Shown: positions 18,929 through 27,258 of the stretch, piece after piece
Position numbering within the stretch: position 1 is the stretch's first letter
Layout of the letters: every line of letters begins with the position of its first letter
DNA from: Bacteroidota bacterium
GTDB lineage: Bacteria > Bacteroidota > Bacteroidia > Chitinophagales > Saprospiraceae
DNA: 64,000 nucleotides
Direction: 5' to 3'
Assembly (NCBI GenBank): GCA_963169325.1
Contig: CAUJEY010000151.1
Span: 1 to 64,000 of the forward strand
Translations under genes and position numbers: made by a program
Notes under the pieces: generated by a model
Seen by the model: only the letters and a program-made list of their open reading frames with translations
Database searches by the model: none
Told to the model about the DNA's origin: nothing

Positions 18929-19549
18929 TTGGCCGAGGTTAAGACAACGTCGCACTCCGGAACCGCTGCCGCCCCGGTTCTAAAGCCTTCTGATAACGAG
19001 CTGATTGCGCGTTACCTGCGGGAGCAGAATCCGGAGTACTTCACTACTTTGTACCGACGGTATGCGGGTAAGGTATTTGCCAAATGTATTTCAATGCTAA
19101 GCGACGAAGCCCTGGCGCGCGATGCCGTTCAGGATATTTTTATTAAGGTATTTCTCAACCTTTCCCGCTTTAGTGAACAGTCGTCTTTTTCAACCTGGTT
19201 ATACTCCATCACGTATAATTTTTGTATTGATATAATCCGCAAGAAAAAGAAGATATCACTGGTGTTGTCGGACGATATTGAACGCATCGGCGATAAGCCG
19301 GAGGCGGAAGTTCCGGACAGCGTATTGCTGGAGATGAAACACGAGCGCCTGGAAAAAGTGCTGGCGCAGATGCATGAGGGCGACCGGATTATTTTGCTGA
19401 TGAAATACATGGACGATATGTCTATCAAAGATATTGCCGATTTTTTTCAAAAGACCGAAAGTGCCATCAAGATGCAGATCATGCGGGCGAAAATGAAAGC
19501 ACAGGCGATTTATGAAAACCTGTATGCTTCCGATCCGATCGAATCCTGA
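18929..19549 (+). CDS. ECF-type RNA polymerase sigma factor
   Basis: Sigma-70 family protein of 206 aa. Region 2 is visible at about residues 38-110 (YAGKVFAKCISMLSD, RDAVQDIFIKVFLNL, FSTWLYSITYNFCIDIIRKK) and region 4 at about 150-200 (DRIILLMKYMDDMSIKDIA, ESAIKMQIMRAKMKA). The start is a TTG at 18929, because the only nearby upstream ATG (18897) is closed by a stop. A short flexible N-terminal segment precedes region 2. ECF factors in this phylum are usually controlled by an adjacent anti-sigma factor; the next gene is only 95 aa and has no membrane segment, so no classical partner is visible. Confidence 0.92.
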   Translation: MAEVKTTSHSGTAAAPVLKPSDNELIARYLREQNPEYFTTLYRRYAGKVFAKCISMLSDEALARDAVQDIFIKVFLNLSRFSEQSSFSTWLYSITYNFCIDIIRKKKKISLVLSDDIERIGDKPEAEVPDSVLLEMKHERLEKVLAQMHEGDRIILLMKYMDDMSIKDIADFFQKTESAIKMQIMRAKMKAQAIYENLYASDPIES

Positions 19550-19590
19550 TACATCTGTTCACGTAACCGATTTTTAAAAACATAATCCGT

Positions 19591-19878
19591 ATGCGAGAAA
19601 GTAACAATAGTTTTAAAGCCCTGGAGGCGATGTGGGAAGCCGGATTGCCTCCGGAGTTGGAGAGCCGGGTATCCAGCCAGGCTACCAATCTGGCCGTTTT
19701 TGGACGGGTAGTGGAGCTGTTTATGCCCGATGCCCTCCAAACCGTCGCCCGCATTATCGGCGGCGCCCCCGACAGTCCGGATAACGGCCCGATTTCCGGC
19801 CGCCGTCCATCACCGGATGAATGGCCCGACTGGCGTACGCCGCCCGGCCGTATCAACGATCCAAACGCCGGACGTTAG
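19591..19878 (+). CDS. Small hypothetical protein downstream of the sigma factor
   Basis: Protein of 95 aa starting 41 nt after the sigma-factor gene, so probably co-transcribed. The first ~60 residues look helical and amphipathic (FKALEAMWEAGLPPELESRV, VVELFMPDALQTVARII). The remainder is a Pro/Asp/Arg-rich disordered tail. There is no membrane segment, zinc-finger motif or known domain. By position it could modulate the sigma factor, but nothing in the sequence proves this. Confidence 0.6.
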   Translation: MRESNNSFKALEAMWEAGLPPELESRVSSQATNLAVFGRVVELFMPDALQTVARIIGGAPDSPDNGPISGRRPSPDEWPDWRTPPGRINDPNAGR

Positions 19879-19965
19879 TGTTTAATCTTATAGTGCCCCT
19901 CGACCAGTCTATGACGCATTGACAACCCTGTTAACGCTTATGAACAATCTTCCTCCTTTTTGCCC

Positions 19966-20823
19966 ATGGGATTTTTTGACCAACTAAAAGACGGCGTATT
20001 TACCGAGTTATTGAAGCGTTTTTCGGAGGCCGCGCCAAAAATTTTATTTGCCCTGCTCATCCTCCTGCTCGGTTGGATGATTGCTTCCGGAGTACGGCGT
20101 TTGATCCGGCGGGTTCTTGCCAGCCTGCAGGTGGACCGCCTGGCCGACCGGCTCAACGAAATCGACATTGTGCAGCGCTCCGGCATGCGTATCCAGATAT
20201 CCGCAGTTGTCGCGCAGATGGTGTACTACGTGCTCATGCTCGGTTTTGTCATTTTTGCCACAGACATGTTGGGCATTCCCGCCATCACCGAGATGGTGCG
20301 CGATCTGATCAATTACCTGCCCGCGCTTTTTTCCGCTTTTGTATTGTTCTTGCTGGGGTTGTTCCTCGCAGATATTGTGCGCAATATCGTGCTGACTGCC
20401 TGCCAGAGCATGGGTATTCCGTCGGCTAAAATGATCGCTACGGCGGTGTTCTATTTTCTTTTTATCACCATCGCGGTGAGTGCGCTGTCGCAAGCGAAGA
20501 TCAGTACCGGTTTTATCGCCGCCAACCTGACCGTTATCATCGGCGCTCTGGCTCTTGCCTTTGCCATCGGCTATGGGTTTGCCGCGCGCGACCTGGTGGC
20601 CAATTACGTGGCCGGCCATTACAACCGCAATAAAGTACGTATCGGCGACGACGTGTGTATAGACGGAGCCCGCGGCAAAGTCGTGATGATCGATTCCACC
20701 TCCATGATCCTGCAAACGCCAGAGCGGGCTATTATTATCCCCCTGAGTAAAATGATGAGCGGGAAAGTGGAAGTATTTTACCCGGAGGCGCAGGATGAAA
20801 ATTTGCTGCCGCCAGTGGTTTGA
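19966..20823 (+). CDS. MscS-like / TM-helix-repeat channel protein
   Basis: Membrane protein of about 285 aa with at least four hydrophobic helices: residues ~25-45 (KILFALLILLLGWMIAS), ~85-105, ~115-140 and ~150-215. The last ends in ALALAFAIGYGFAARDLVANYVAG, followed by a short beta domain (VRIGDDVCIDGARGKVVMID). The glycine/alanine-rich pore helix is that of mechanosensitive small-conductance (MscS/CmpX) channels, which release solutes on osmotic downshock. The upstream ATG at 19960 would give an MPM start; MGFFDQL at 19966 is chosen. It stands alone between two short gaps. Confidence 0.85.
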   Translation: MGFFDQLKDGVFTELLKRFSEAAPKILFALLILLLGWMIASGVRRLIRRVLASLQVDRLADRLNEIDIVQRSGMRIQISAVVAQMVYYVLMLGFVIFATDMLGIPAITEMVRDLINYLPALFSAFVLFLLGLFLADIVRNIVLTACQSMGIPSAKMIATAVFYFLFITIAVSALSQAKISTGFIAANLTVIIGALALAFAIGYGFAARDLVANYVAGHYNRNKVRIGDDVCIDGARGKVVMIDSTSMILQTPERAIIIPLSKMMSGKVEVFYPEAQDENLLPPVV

Positions 20824-20867
20824 GCCATCATTTATAATTCATCATTCATCATTTCTTTTTCTATCGT

Positions 20868-21884
20868 ATGCGTTTATTAATCGTAGTACTTGCCTCGTTT
20901 TTTTACCTGAATACAATCGCCGCTCAGGATGCGGCCGCGCCTAAAGCGGACAGTATGTGGACGATCAGCAGCGCCTTCGGGCTCGATCTGAGTGGTTTGG
21001 GCATCGTAAATCCCCGTGTAGGCGGCGGCACCGGTCGCTTCGGCCTCGGTGGCCTCGGTACGGTGACCGCTAACCGGAAAGCCGATATGTCTTTCTGGAA
21101 TAACCAGTTATCGCTTCAGTTAGGTCTGCAAAAACAGGGTCGCACTTCCCTGAGCCAACCGGCCGGATTCCAAAAGAATCTCGATTTGTTGCGCCTGCAA
21201 TCGACCTACGGCTACAAAATTATCGGAGAGAAGTGGTTTGCTTCGGCCGACTTGCTGGCGCAATCGCAATTTTTAAAAACCTACAAGAGCAATTACCTCA
21301 AACCGGTGACGCTGGATGGAAACCCCGATATCGTGGTGTCCAAATTTTTGTCGCCGGCGCTGGTACAGTTTTCGCCGGGCATTACCTACAAACCCAACAG
21401 CCACCTGACCTTTCAATACTCGCCGGTTGCGGTGCGTTACATTTTCGTAGCCGACGATTCGCTGGCATTTCTCGACATACACGGCAACGATGTAACCCGC
21501 GATGCCAACGGCGTGATTACCAGTTATAAAAATTATTTTCTCGGTCTTGGTTCGGAACTGGTGGGGCGCTATGAAAACAAATATTTCAAAGACCGCCTGG
21601 CCGTCAAATCTGCGCTGCGGTTGTTCTCCAATTACCTGGAAAAGCCACAAAACGTGGACGTGTTGTTTACGAACAACTTCAGTATCCAAATTTTCAAAGG
21701 ACTGTCTCTCGATCTGCTGGGTGAACTTTTCTACGACCACGACGTAAAAATGAGCCTCGACTCCAACGAAAACGGTATTTATGGAGACCCCGGCGATGCC
21801 AATCTCAATATTCCGGCAGACCGCCAGGCCCCGGCGGCCCAACTCACCGGCGCTTTTATGTTGAAATACAGCGTGATATTCTGA
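20868..21884 (+). CDS. DUF3078 outer-membrane beta-barrel protein
   Basis: Protein of 338 aa with a signal peptide (residues 1-19, ending TIAAQD) and the DUF3078 pattern: WTISSAFGLDLSGLGIVNPRVGGG, ADMSFWNNQLSLQLGLQKQGR, and alternating beta-strands to the C terminus LKYSVIF, which ends in Phe as outer-membrane barrels do. Its role is unknown; relatives are predicted outer-membrane proteins of Bacteroidota. The stop codon overlaps the start of the phosphatase gene by one base, so the genes are translationally linked. Confidence 0.85.
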   Translation: MRLLIVVLASFFYLNTIAAQDAAAPKADSMWTISSAFGLDLSGLGIVNPRVGGGTGRFGLGGLGTVTANRKADMSFWNNQLSLQLGLQKQGRTSLSQPAGFQKNLDLLRLQSTYGYKIIGEKWFASADLLAQSQFLKTYKSNYLKPVTLDGNPDIVVSKFLSPALVQFSPGITYKPNSHLTFQYSPVAVRYIFVADDSLAFLDIHGNDVTRDANGVITSYKNYFLGLGSELVGRYENKYFKDRLAVKSALRLFSNYLEKPQNVDVLFTNNFSIQIFKGLSLDLLGELFYDHDVKMSLDSNENGIYGDPGDANLNIPADRQAPAAQLTGAFMLKYSVIF

Positions 21885-22333
21885 TGCGTATCCTGATGGT
21901 TTGCCTCGGCAATATTTGCCGCAGCCCCTTAGCCGAGGGTATATTAAAACACAAAGTCCGCCAAAACGGACTCGACTGGACGGTGGATAGCGCCGGTACC
22001 GGCTCCTGGCATGCCGGTGAATTGCCCGACCGGCGCTCCATCGCTGTCGCGCGGAAATACGGGGTCGATATTACCGATCAGCGCGCCCGGCAATTTCAGG
22101 CGGCTGATTTTGACCGGTTTGATCAAATATTGGTCATGGATACACAAAACCAGCGCGATGTGCTCCGGCAGGCACAACACGATGAACACCGCGCCAAGGT
22201 GCAACTCATCCTGGATTTTATTTACCCCGGCCAGGACCGGAGTGTGCCGGATCCGTATTACGACGACAACGGATTTGAAGAAGTTTTTGGCATGCTCGAC
22301 GCGGCGTGCGACAAATTGCTTAAACAACAATGA
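21884..22333 (+). CDS. Low-molecular-weight protein tyrosine phosphatase
   Basis: Cytoplasmic enzyme of 149 aa. The P-loop is C7-LGNIC-R13 (VCLGNICRSPLAEG), and the general acid is Asp123 in VPDPYYDDNGFEEVF. Both are exactly as in this family, which removes phosphate from phosphotyrosine or, in some bacteria, from arginine or polysaccharide-export kinases. It overlaps the DUF3078 gene by one base upstream and the VOC gene by four bases (ATGA) downstream, forming a compact three-gene operon. No tyrosine kinase gene is nearby. Confidence 0.94.
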   Translation: MRILMVCLGNICRSPLAEGILKHKVRQNGLDWTVDSAGTGSWHAGELPDRRSIAVARKYGVDITDQRARQFQAADFDRFDQILVMDTQNQRDVLRQAQHDEHRAKVQLILDFIYPGQDRSVPDPYYDDNGFEEVFGMLDAACDKLLKQQ

Positions 22334-22746
22334 ATCAAAAAATAGCACAAATCGCCTTGGTCGTGGACGACTACGACGAGGCCATCCGTTTTTACACGGA
22401 AAAACTGGGGTTCACACTCGTGGAAGACACGGTGCTGAGCGATACCAAACGCTGGGTGGTGGTAGCCCCGCAGGGGCCGGACGGATGCAAATTGCTGTTG
22501 GCAAAGGCGGCCAACGACCGGCAGCAAAGCAGTGTCGGGAACCAGACCGGCGGCCGAGTTTTTTTATTCCTGTATACGGATGACTTTTGGCGTGATTACC
22601 ACAAGATGCTGGAAAATGGCGTTTCCTTCGTCCGCGCGCCGGCTACGGAGCCTTGGGGGACGGTAGCCGTTTTTGAAGATTTGTATGGCAATCTTTGGGA
22701 TTTAATTGAACCCCAAAGATTTACGAATCCAGCATTACCTGTTTGA
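22330..22746 (+). CDS. VOC (glyoxalase/bleomycin-resistance) family protein
   Basis: Protein of 138 aa with the paired beta-alpha-beta-beta-beta modules of the vicinal-oxygen-chelate fold: IALVVDDYDEAIRFYTEKLGF at the N terminus and VFEDLYGNLWDLIEP at the C terminus, where the Glu is a metal ligand in the family. The substrate is unknown. The start codon is inside the ATGA overlap with the phosphatase gene. The last 26 nt overlap the 3' end of the oppositely oriented ABC ATPase gene, an unusual tail-to-tail overlap. Confidence 0.88.
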   Translation: MNQKIAQIALVVDDYDEAIRFYTEKLGFTLVEDTVLSDTKRWVVVAPQGPDGCKLLLAKAANDRQQSSVGNQTGGRVFLFLYTDDFWRDYHKMLENGVSFVRAPATEPWGTVAVFEDLYGNLWDLIEPQRFTNPALPV

Positions 22747-23569
22747 TCTCTTTTATAAGCGTCAAGTGTTCCGGAGTCAGGTCTCCTTTCCAGGCCAAGT
22801 CCAAACCTTTGAGATCGTATTGTTTCAACAGGGTGGCATAAGTGGCCAATTCACCATTTTCCAACTTGGGGTGGCCTACGATATAAATCGAGTCAGCCAG
22901 TTCTACGGCCAGTTCGATGTCGTGGGTGGAAAAGATCAACGTATTAAGTTCGTGACTGTTATTCACTAATTGAAAAGCCTCTTTCACGTTCAGGATATTC
23001 CCCACGTCCAAGCCGCTGAACGGTTCGTCGAGCACGATAAAAATACCAGAGTTGAGAAGTTGTTCCAGGATAGCGGTTCGCTGCCGCTGGCCGCCGGAGA
23101 GTTCGTTGGGATATTGATCTCTTACTTTAGTTAATCCCCAGTCCTTCAGATGCCGTTCGATGATGTCTTTATTCTCTTTTGCCCCGGTTTTGGCGTGTCG
23201 CATGGCAAAGTGAAGCGATTGATAAACAGTTTTATGCCGAAAGAGCGTGTATTTTTGATCAACAAACCCGACATCGCCTTCATGTACTTCTTTTAAATGG
23301 ATAACACTTGAATCGGTGTTGTACTTAGCGATATCGGGGATGAGCACTTTGCCGGTCGCCGGCGTTTCCAGGCCGGTGAGAGATCGAAACAAAGTGGATT
23401 TGCCTCGCCCCGAGCGGCCCAGAAAAGCAATGGTCTGGCCTTGCACTTTTCCGCCACGCCGTGTGTCTTTTTCCTCAAAATTGATGTCTTTTATGATCGT
23501 TTTACCGTCATAAATCACGCTCAGATTTTCCACCCGGAGAATTACGTCTTTCGATTCGTAGGTTGACAC
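22721..23569 (-). CDS. ABC importer ATP-binding protein (nitrate/taurine-type)
   Basis: ATPase subunit of 282 aa with Walker A FLGRSGRGKSTLF, signature ELSGGQRQRTAILEQ, Walker B FIVLDEPFSGLD and switch histidine in IFSTHD. It resembles the SsuB/TauB/NrtD group. It starts with GTG at 23569. It is the third gene of a unit read 26358 to 22721 (binding protein/OmpA, permease, ATPase), but a 200-bp repeat array separates it from the permease gene. The permease and binding protein fix it as an importer; the ligand is unknown. Confidence 0.92.
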   Translation of the reverse strand: MSTYESKDVILRVENLSVIYDGKTIIKDINFEEKDTRRGGKVQGQTIAFLGRSGRGKSTLFRSLTGLETPATGKVLIPDIAKYNTDSSVIHLKEVHEGDVGFVDQKYTLFRHKTVYQSLHFAMRHAKTGAKENKDIIERHLKDWGLTKVRDQYPNELSGGQRQRTAILEQLLNSGIFIVLDEPFSGLDVGNILNVKEAFQLVNNSHELNTLIFSTHDIELAVELADSIYIVGHPKLENGELATYATLLKQYDLKGLDLAWKGDLTPEHLTLIKEIKQVMLDS

Positions 23570-23575
23570 AGTCTA

Positions 23576-23773
23576 TTAGTGTTTAGGTGTTTTAGTGTTT
23601 AGGTGTTTTAGTGTTTAGGTGTTTTGGTGTTTTAGTGTTTTGGTGTTTTGGTGTTTTAGTGTTTTGGTGTTTAGGTGTTTTAGTGTTTTGGTGTTTTGGT
23701 GTTTTGGTGTTTTGGTGTTTTAGTGCCCCGTGTTTTGTACTAAAACACTTAAACACGGAGGCACTAAAACACC
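23576..23773. repeat. GTGTTTTAG-type tandem repeat with inverted end
   Basis: About twenty 8-9-nt units of the form GTGTTT(T)(A/G)G run from 23576 to ~23730. They are followed by an inverted stretch (TAAAACACTTAAACAC, ACTAAAACACC) to 23773, so the whole can fold back on itself. It fills the gap between the permease and ATPase genes of one operon. There are no unique spacers, so it is not a CRISPR array. Confidence 0.9.
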
Positions 23774-23783
23774 AGAGATTTAA

Positions 23784-24563
23784 CTAAATTTTAGAATACC
23801 GGAACAATACCTTCCGCAGTGCATTAATGAATAGGTCGATACCTAAGCCCACCAACAGGATAACCAGCTGAAGCGCCACGATACGGCCGTGATTCATAAA
23901 CCGGTCACTGTTTTTGATCAGGACGCCTAAACCGCCTGCGGCGACAAGGATGGATTCCACAGTCACGAGCATCATCCATATAATAGCCAGGTTCTGGCGA
24001 AGCACGTCCAGCACATAGTCCATCCGTCCTTTGATGACCACTTCCCACAGTACCTCCCAGCGGCTGCATTTCAGCGAACGCGCATGGTCGATTTCTTCCT
24101 GCGGAATATCCTTGAGCACGCCTAGCAGGGAAGTGATAAAATACAAGCTCATAAAAATGACCAGCACCCACACCTGCATGGTACGGGCATCGCTGACCAT
24201 TACGGCCAGGTAAAAGGTGATACCGGTCAGCGGGAGGTACCGCAGGCGGCTCATGGCCACCGCCACCGGCCGGAGAAAGGGTACCGGCGAGAGATAAGCC
24301 ACCACCAGGGAAAAAACGATCGCGATCAGGGTGGCTTGCAGGCACAGACCCAACGAACTGCCGATGTGTACCATCAGGCCCTCGTTAAACAAGTCGCGCA
24401 TGCCCTCCATAACTTTTCCCGGGGGCGGGAAAAGCCGTTTTTCACCGGAAGTGGTCATGAACCAGTAACCGATTACCCCGGCAATCCAGATAGTCAAAAT
24501 GGACAGCCGCTGCTCCAGTTTTAATACTTCAAACGGTCGAAACCATTTTTGAATCGTTTCCAT
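23784..24563 (-). CDS. ABC importer permease (nitrate/taurine-type)
   Basis: Inner-membrane protein of 259 aa with about six hydrophobic segments. The coupling motif lies in EEIDHARSLKCSRWEVLWEVV, the EAA loop that contacts the ATPase. The segment ESILVAAGGLGVLIKNS is characteristic of SsuC/TauC/NrtB permeases. The gene starts four bases after the stop of the binding-protein/OmpA gene, so the two are co-translated. The substrate is unknown. Confidence 0.9.
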   Translation of the reverse strand: METIQKWFRPFEVLKLEQRLSILTIWIAGVIGYWFMTTSGEKRLFPPPGKVMEGMRDLFNEGLMVHIGSSLGLCLQATLIAIVFSLVVAYLSPVPFLRPVAVAMSRLRYLPLTGITFYLAVMVSDARTMQVWVLVIFMSLYFITSLLGVLKDIPQEEIDHARSLKCSRWEVLWEVVIKGRMDYVLDVLRQNLAIIWMMLVTVESILVAAGGLGVLIKNSDRFMNHGRIVALQLVILLVGLGIDLFINALRKVLFRYSKI

Positions 24564-24567
24564 GCTT

Positions 24568-26358
24568 TTATTTCTTTAGCACAACGACCACCCGCCGGTT
24601 TCTGGCTTTCCCGGCGGCAGTGCCGTTATCGGCCACGGGTTCGTCCTGCCCTTTACCGTCTACTTTTTGAAAACGGTTGCCGGGAATACCTTTTTGCATC
24701 AGGTAAGTTTTTACCGCCTCGGCGCGGGCCGTAGACAGGTTGTAGTTGTCGTCCCGGTTACCGACGTTGTCCGTATGGCCGGTGAGTTCCAGTTTGGCGT
24801 CTTCCGCTTGCACCACGAGGTTGTAAATCTGGTTGAGCACATCCCCTGCTTCCGGGCGGATGGTGGCCCGGCCGGTGTTGAAGTTGATCTGCCATTCGCC
24901 GGAGGCGAGCACTTTGGTGGCGGGTTTGGAATAGTCGGTCGTGTAGGCAGTGCCGGATTCAATACCGGAAATCGCTTTTATAAAGGAGAGATTAACGGCT
25001 TCTTCGTAGGGAATTATCCTTTTTACATTTTGGCTGAATCCTGCCGGATTGAGTTCTTTCAGGTAAAAAGAAACCTGATCATACACCGCCTTGTAGCGGT
25101 TTACGCCGTCGCTCAGCCCGTAGTATTGGTTGGCGTCGGCCAGGGTGAATACCCGCGAGCCGCCCATGTTGTAGGTGATGCCGTTCTTTTCGCCCTTTTG
25201 TCCCTGAAACATGTTATACCAGTAGTCCGCATCCTCCATGGCATAAGTGGTAGCCACACATTCGGCCGCTTTCCGGCGCCAGGAGTCGTATTGTTTCATC
25301 TGGTTGGACGACTGGTAGGCCGATTTCAGGATGTTGCTCACCGTTGTGGAATTGGCCTCTGCCCATTCCTTCACTGCGATAATGGTAGTAGCCATCTGGT
25401 TGTTGAATTCGCGGGTAGATACAATATCCGTATAACCGGATAGCGCATCAAAAACCATCTTGTCGCCTGGTGTCCAGGTGGCGCAGCCGTCTATTTTTTT
25501 GTTGATGGTTTTGCCGGTCAGTTTACCGCCGGCCACTTCTTTGAGTGGAATGGTCCAGCCTTCTTTTTGCGATTTGATGAGTTCTTTGGCCGACTCAATG
25601 TAGTCGTCGTTGGCCGAGGGGTAGAAGTTGACGGCCTCGGCATCATAAGTGGCCGGGTCGGGGTTTACTTTCAGGCCGTTGGCGAACGCGTAGTTGACGG
25701 CCGTCACCCAGTCGCCGTCGCCTAAAACGGTTGATATCAGGGCGCCTTTCATGGTGGAGGGTTCCAGTTTCCATTTGGGTGGGCCGATCAGTTTGTCCTC
25801 GCCGTAGCTCAGGCCTACGCAGCCGACGACCTGAAGGTTGTATTTGCCGGCGCCGTATTTGTCGTTCAGGGCCTGTTGGGTGGAGCTGATATAGTAGGGC
25901 GCTCCGTCGCCCATAATCATCACGGCGAATACGCCGTTTTTGGGGTTCGGGTTTCCGTTGTCGAGTTCTTCCACGAATTTCACCTGTAGGTTGCGCAGTT
26001 CGGAAAGCCAGTCCTGCCGGATGATTTCGAGATTGACGCCGTTTTGTTCCATGAGTGAGCCGGCGGTGGTGCGTGGTCCGCCGTTAGCGGCGATGATCCC
26101 GGACTGTGCATTCCAGGCATAAGCGCCGATGCGGGTCAGTGGTTTGTTTGCTACTTTAGAGGAGACTTGTGCCGAGGGTAGTGGCAATTCGGCACTGGTG
26201 GTGACGTTGTTCACGTCTTTGTCGGAGACGCTGATGCTTTCAAGTTGTTTGGATTCACCGATTTTGATGCCGGGGCCGAAATAGTACAGTGCGGCGCCAA
26301 TGCCGCCTACGATGAGCAGGGTAATTAGTATTCGGGAAAAGGTGGTTAGCCGTGCCAT
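24568..26358 (-). CDS. Substrate-binding protein fused to a C-terminal OmpA domain
   Basis: Protein of 596 aa. An N-terminal membrane anchor (LITLLIVGGIGAALYYFG, residues ~12-29) is followed by a periplasmic binding-protein fold at ~70-470 (GIIAANGG, VMIMGDGAPYYISS, GCATWTPGDKMVFDALSGYTD) and an OmpA/MotB-type peptidoglycan-binding domain at ~485-596 (ELTGHTDNVGNRDDNYNLS, ARAEAVKTYL, RNRRVVVVL). The fusion would hold the receptor between inner membrane and cell wall, beside the permease encoded four bases downstream. Phosphate-type binding/OmpA fusions are known in Bacteroidota, but the ligand here is not determinable. Confidence 0.87.
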   Translation of the reverse strand: MARLTTFSRILITLLIVGGIGAALYYFGPGIKIGESKQLESISVSDKDVNNVTTSAELPLPSAQVSSKVANKPLTRIGAYAWNAQSGIIAANGGPRTTAGSLMEQNGVNLEIIRQDWLSELRNLQVKFVEELDNGNPNPKNGVFAVMIMGDGAPYYISSTQQALNDKYGAGKYNLQVVGCVGLSYGEDKLIGPPKWKLEPSTMKGALISTVLGDGDWVTAVNYAFANGLKVNPDPATYDAEAVNFYPSANDDYIESAKELIKSQKEGWTIPLKEVAGGKLTGKTINKKIDGCATWTPGDKMVFDALSGYTDIVSTREFNNQMATTIIAVKEWAEANSTTVSNILKSAYQSSNQMKQYDSWRRKAAECVATTYAMEDADYWYNMFQGQKGEKNGITYNMGGSRVFTLADANQYYGLSDGVNRYKAVYDQVSFYLKELNPAGFSQNVKRIIPYEEAVNLSFIKAISGIESGTAYTTDYSKPATKVLASGEWQINFNTGRATIRPEAGDVLNQIYNLVVQAEDAKLELTGHTDNVGNRDDNYNLSTARAEAVKTYLMQKGIPGNRFQKVDGKGQDEPVADNGTAAGKARNRRVVVVLKK

Positions 26359-26389
26359 AAGGTTTTGTTTTGTTTGAAAAGTCCAAAAT

Positions 26390-26436
26390 GTTTAATGAAG
26401 CAACCCGGTAGAGGATACCAGATTGCTTCATTAAAC
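26390..26436 (-). promoter_or_regulatory. Leader hairpin upstream of the binding-protein gene
   Basis: GTTTAATGAAGCAA (26390-26403) and TTGCTTCATTAAAC (26423-26436) form a perfect 14-bp stem with a 19-nt loop. It lies in the probable 5' leader, between the promoter at 26460-26467 and the start at 26358. It may be an attenuator or an mRNA-stability element. Confidence 0.5.
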
Positions 26437-26459
26437 GCGGAAAAGAACCGTTTACTTCC

Positions 26460-26467
26460 CAAATGTA
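26460..26467 (-). promoter_or_regulatory. Promoter of the ABC importer operon
   Basis: On the minus strand TACATTTG (26460-26467) is an exact -7 element with a TTG at 26485-26487, 17 nt upstream. This is the TTG-N17-TAnnTTTG layout known in Bacteroidota. It predicts a leader of roughly 95 nt holding the hairpin at 26390-26436. Confidence 0.6.
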
Positions 26468-26531
26468 GCGAACATTCGACAAATCAATTAAAATTTCGGA
26501 TCGGCACGTAATTTTATTACTTTAACACATT

Positions 26532-27080
26532 TTAACGCACTGGCGGCGGAGCGTCTTTGAATTTTTTATGCTGCCCGGCCAGTTTTCCCCAAAACAAGGC
26601 CAGGGGAAAAATCACCCTTTTTACAAATACGGGAATATCAAACATATCGAATTCGGAACGGTAGCGCTGCATCAACCAGGCGGAATCGAAGGCGCCTGGG
26701 CGCCCGCCGTTGGCGACGGTTGATTTGTAAATTTCGGTCAGGAAATATTCGACGTTATGCGCCGGTTTTATCCAGCCCCTGCAAATCAACGTGTCGGTGC
26801 CGGCATTCCAGAATTTGTGCGGTACACCGGCTTCAAATTCAGCAGTTTCCCCGGGGCCGTTGAATTTTGGTTCCTCTCCCAACACCTGGCTGGCTATACG
26901 GCCTTGTACAACGGTCAGGCTTTCGGCCTGCTTGTGATGTACGTGCATGGGTGGACCCACATTCGGCGTCACGTGGTTTTCGATTTCCAGCCAGTCGCCA
27001 TCCGGGGCAGATACCAAACGGAGAAAGATGATTTTTTCGCCATGGCCGTTTTCAATGGTGTGCGGATAAGTGTAAGGCAT
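26532..27080 (-). CDS. Cupin-domain protein
   Basis: Protein of 182 aa with a single cupin barrel. The first metal motif is seen in PPMHVHHKQAESLTVVQGR (two or three His and a Glu, residues ~41-57), and the second region is in AGVPHKFWNAGTD. The C-terminal 60 residues are extra and contain a hydrophobic basic stretch (FVKRVIFPLALFWGKLAG). No signal peptide. Function unknown; such proteins include dioxygenases and sugar- or metal-binding proteins. Confidence 0.82.
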   Translation of the reverse strand: MPYTYPHTIENGHGEKIIFLRLVSAPDGDWLEIENHVTPNVGPPMHVHHKQAESLTVVQGRIASQVLGEEPKFNGPGETAEFEAGVPHKFWNAGTDTLICRGWIKPAHNVEYFLTEIYKSTVANGGRPGAFDSAWLMQRYRSEFDMFDIPVFVKRVIFPLALFWGKLAGQHKKFKDAPPPVR

Positions 27081-27258
27081 AAGAATGGTGTTGTTTTATA
27101 AAATTAAAAACTTGTACTATGCATATACTCTTGGACGTACTTTGTTACTAAAACGTTGCAAGTGTTTTCGGGGCGCGGCCCTCTATGCGAAGCAGTTACA
27201 TTTCAAATGAATTAAAAATTCAGCGGGTGAAAGTGCGTCATATTCAACCCCCAAATTT

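Noticed and set aside
19591..19878. Anti-sigma factor
   Set aside because: No zinc-binding anti-sigma motif, no membrane helix, and only 95 residues; kept as hypothetical.
23576..23773. Possible CRISPR array
   Set aside because: Units are 8-9 nt, contiguous and without unique spacers; it is a plain tandem repeat with an inverted end.
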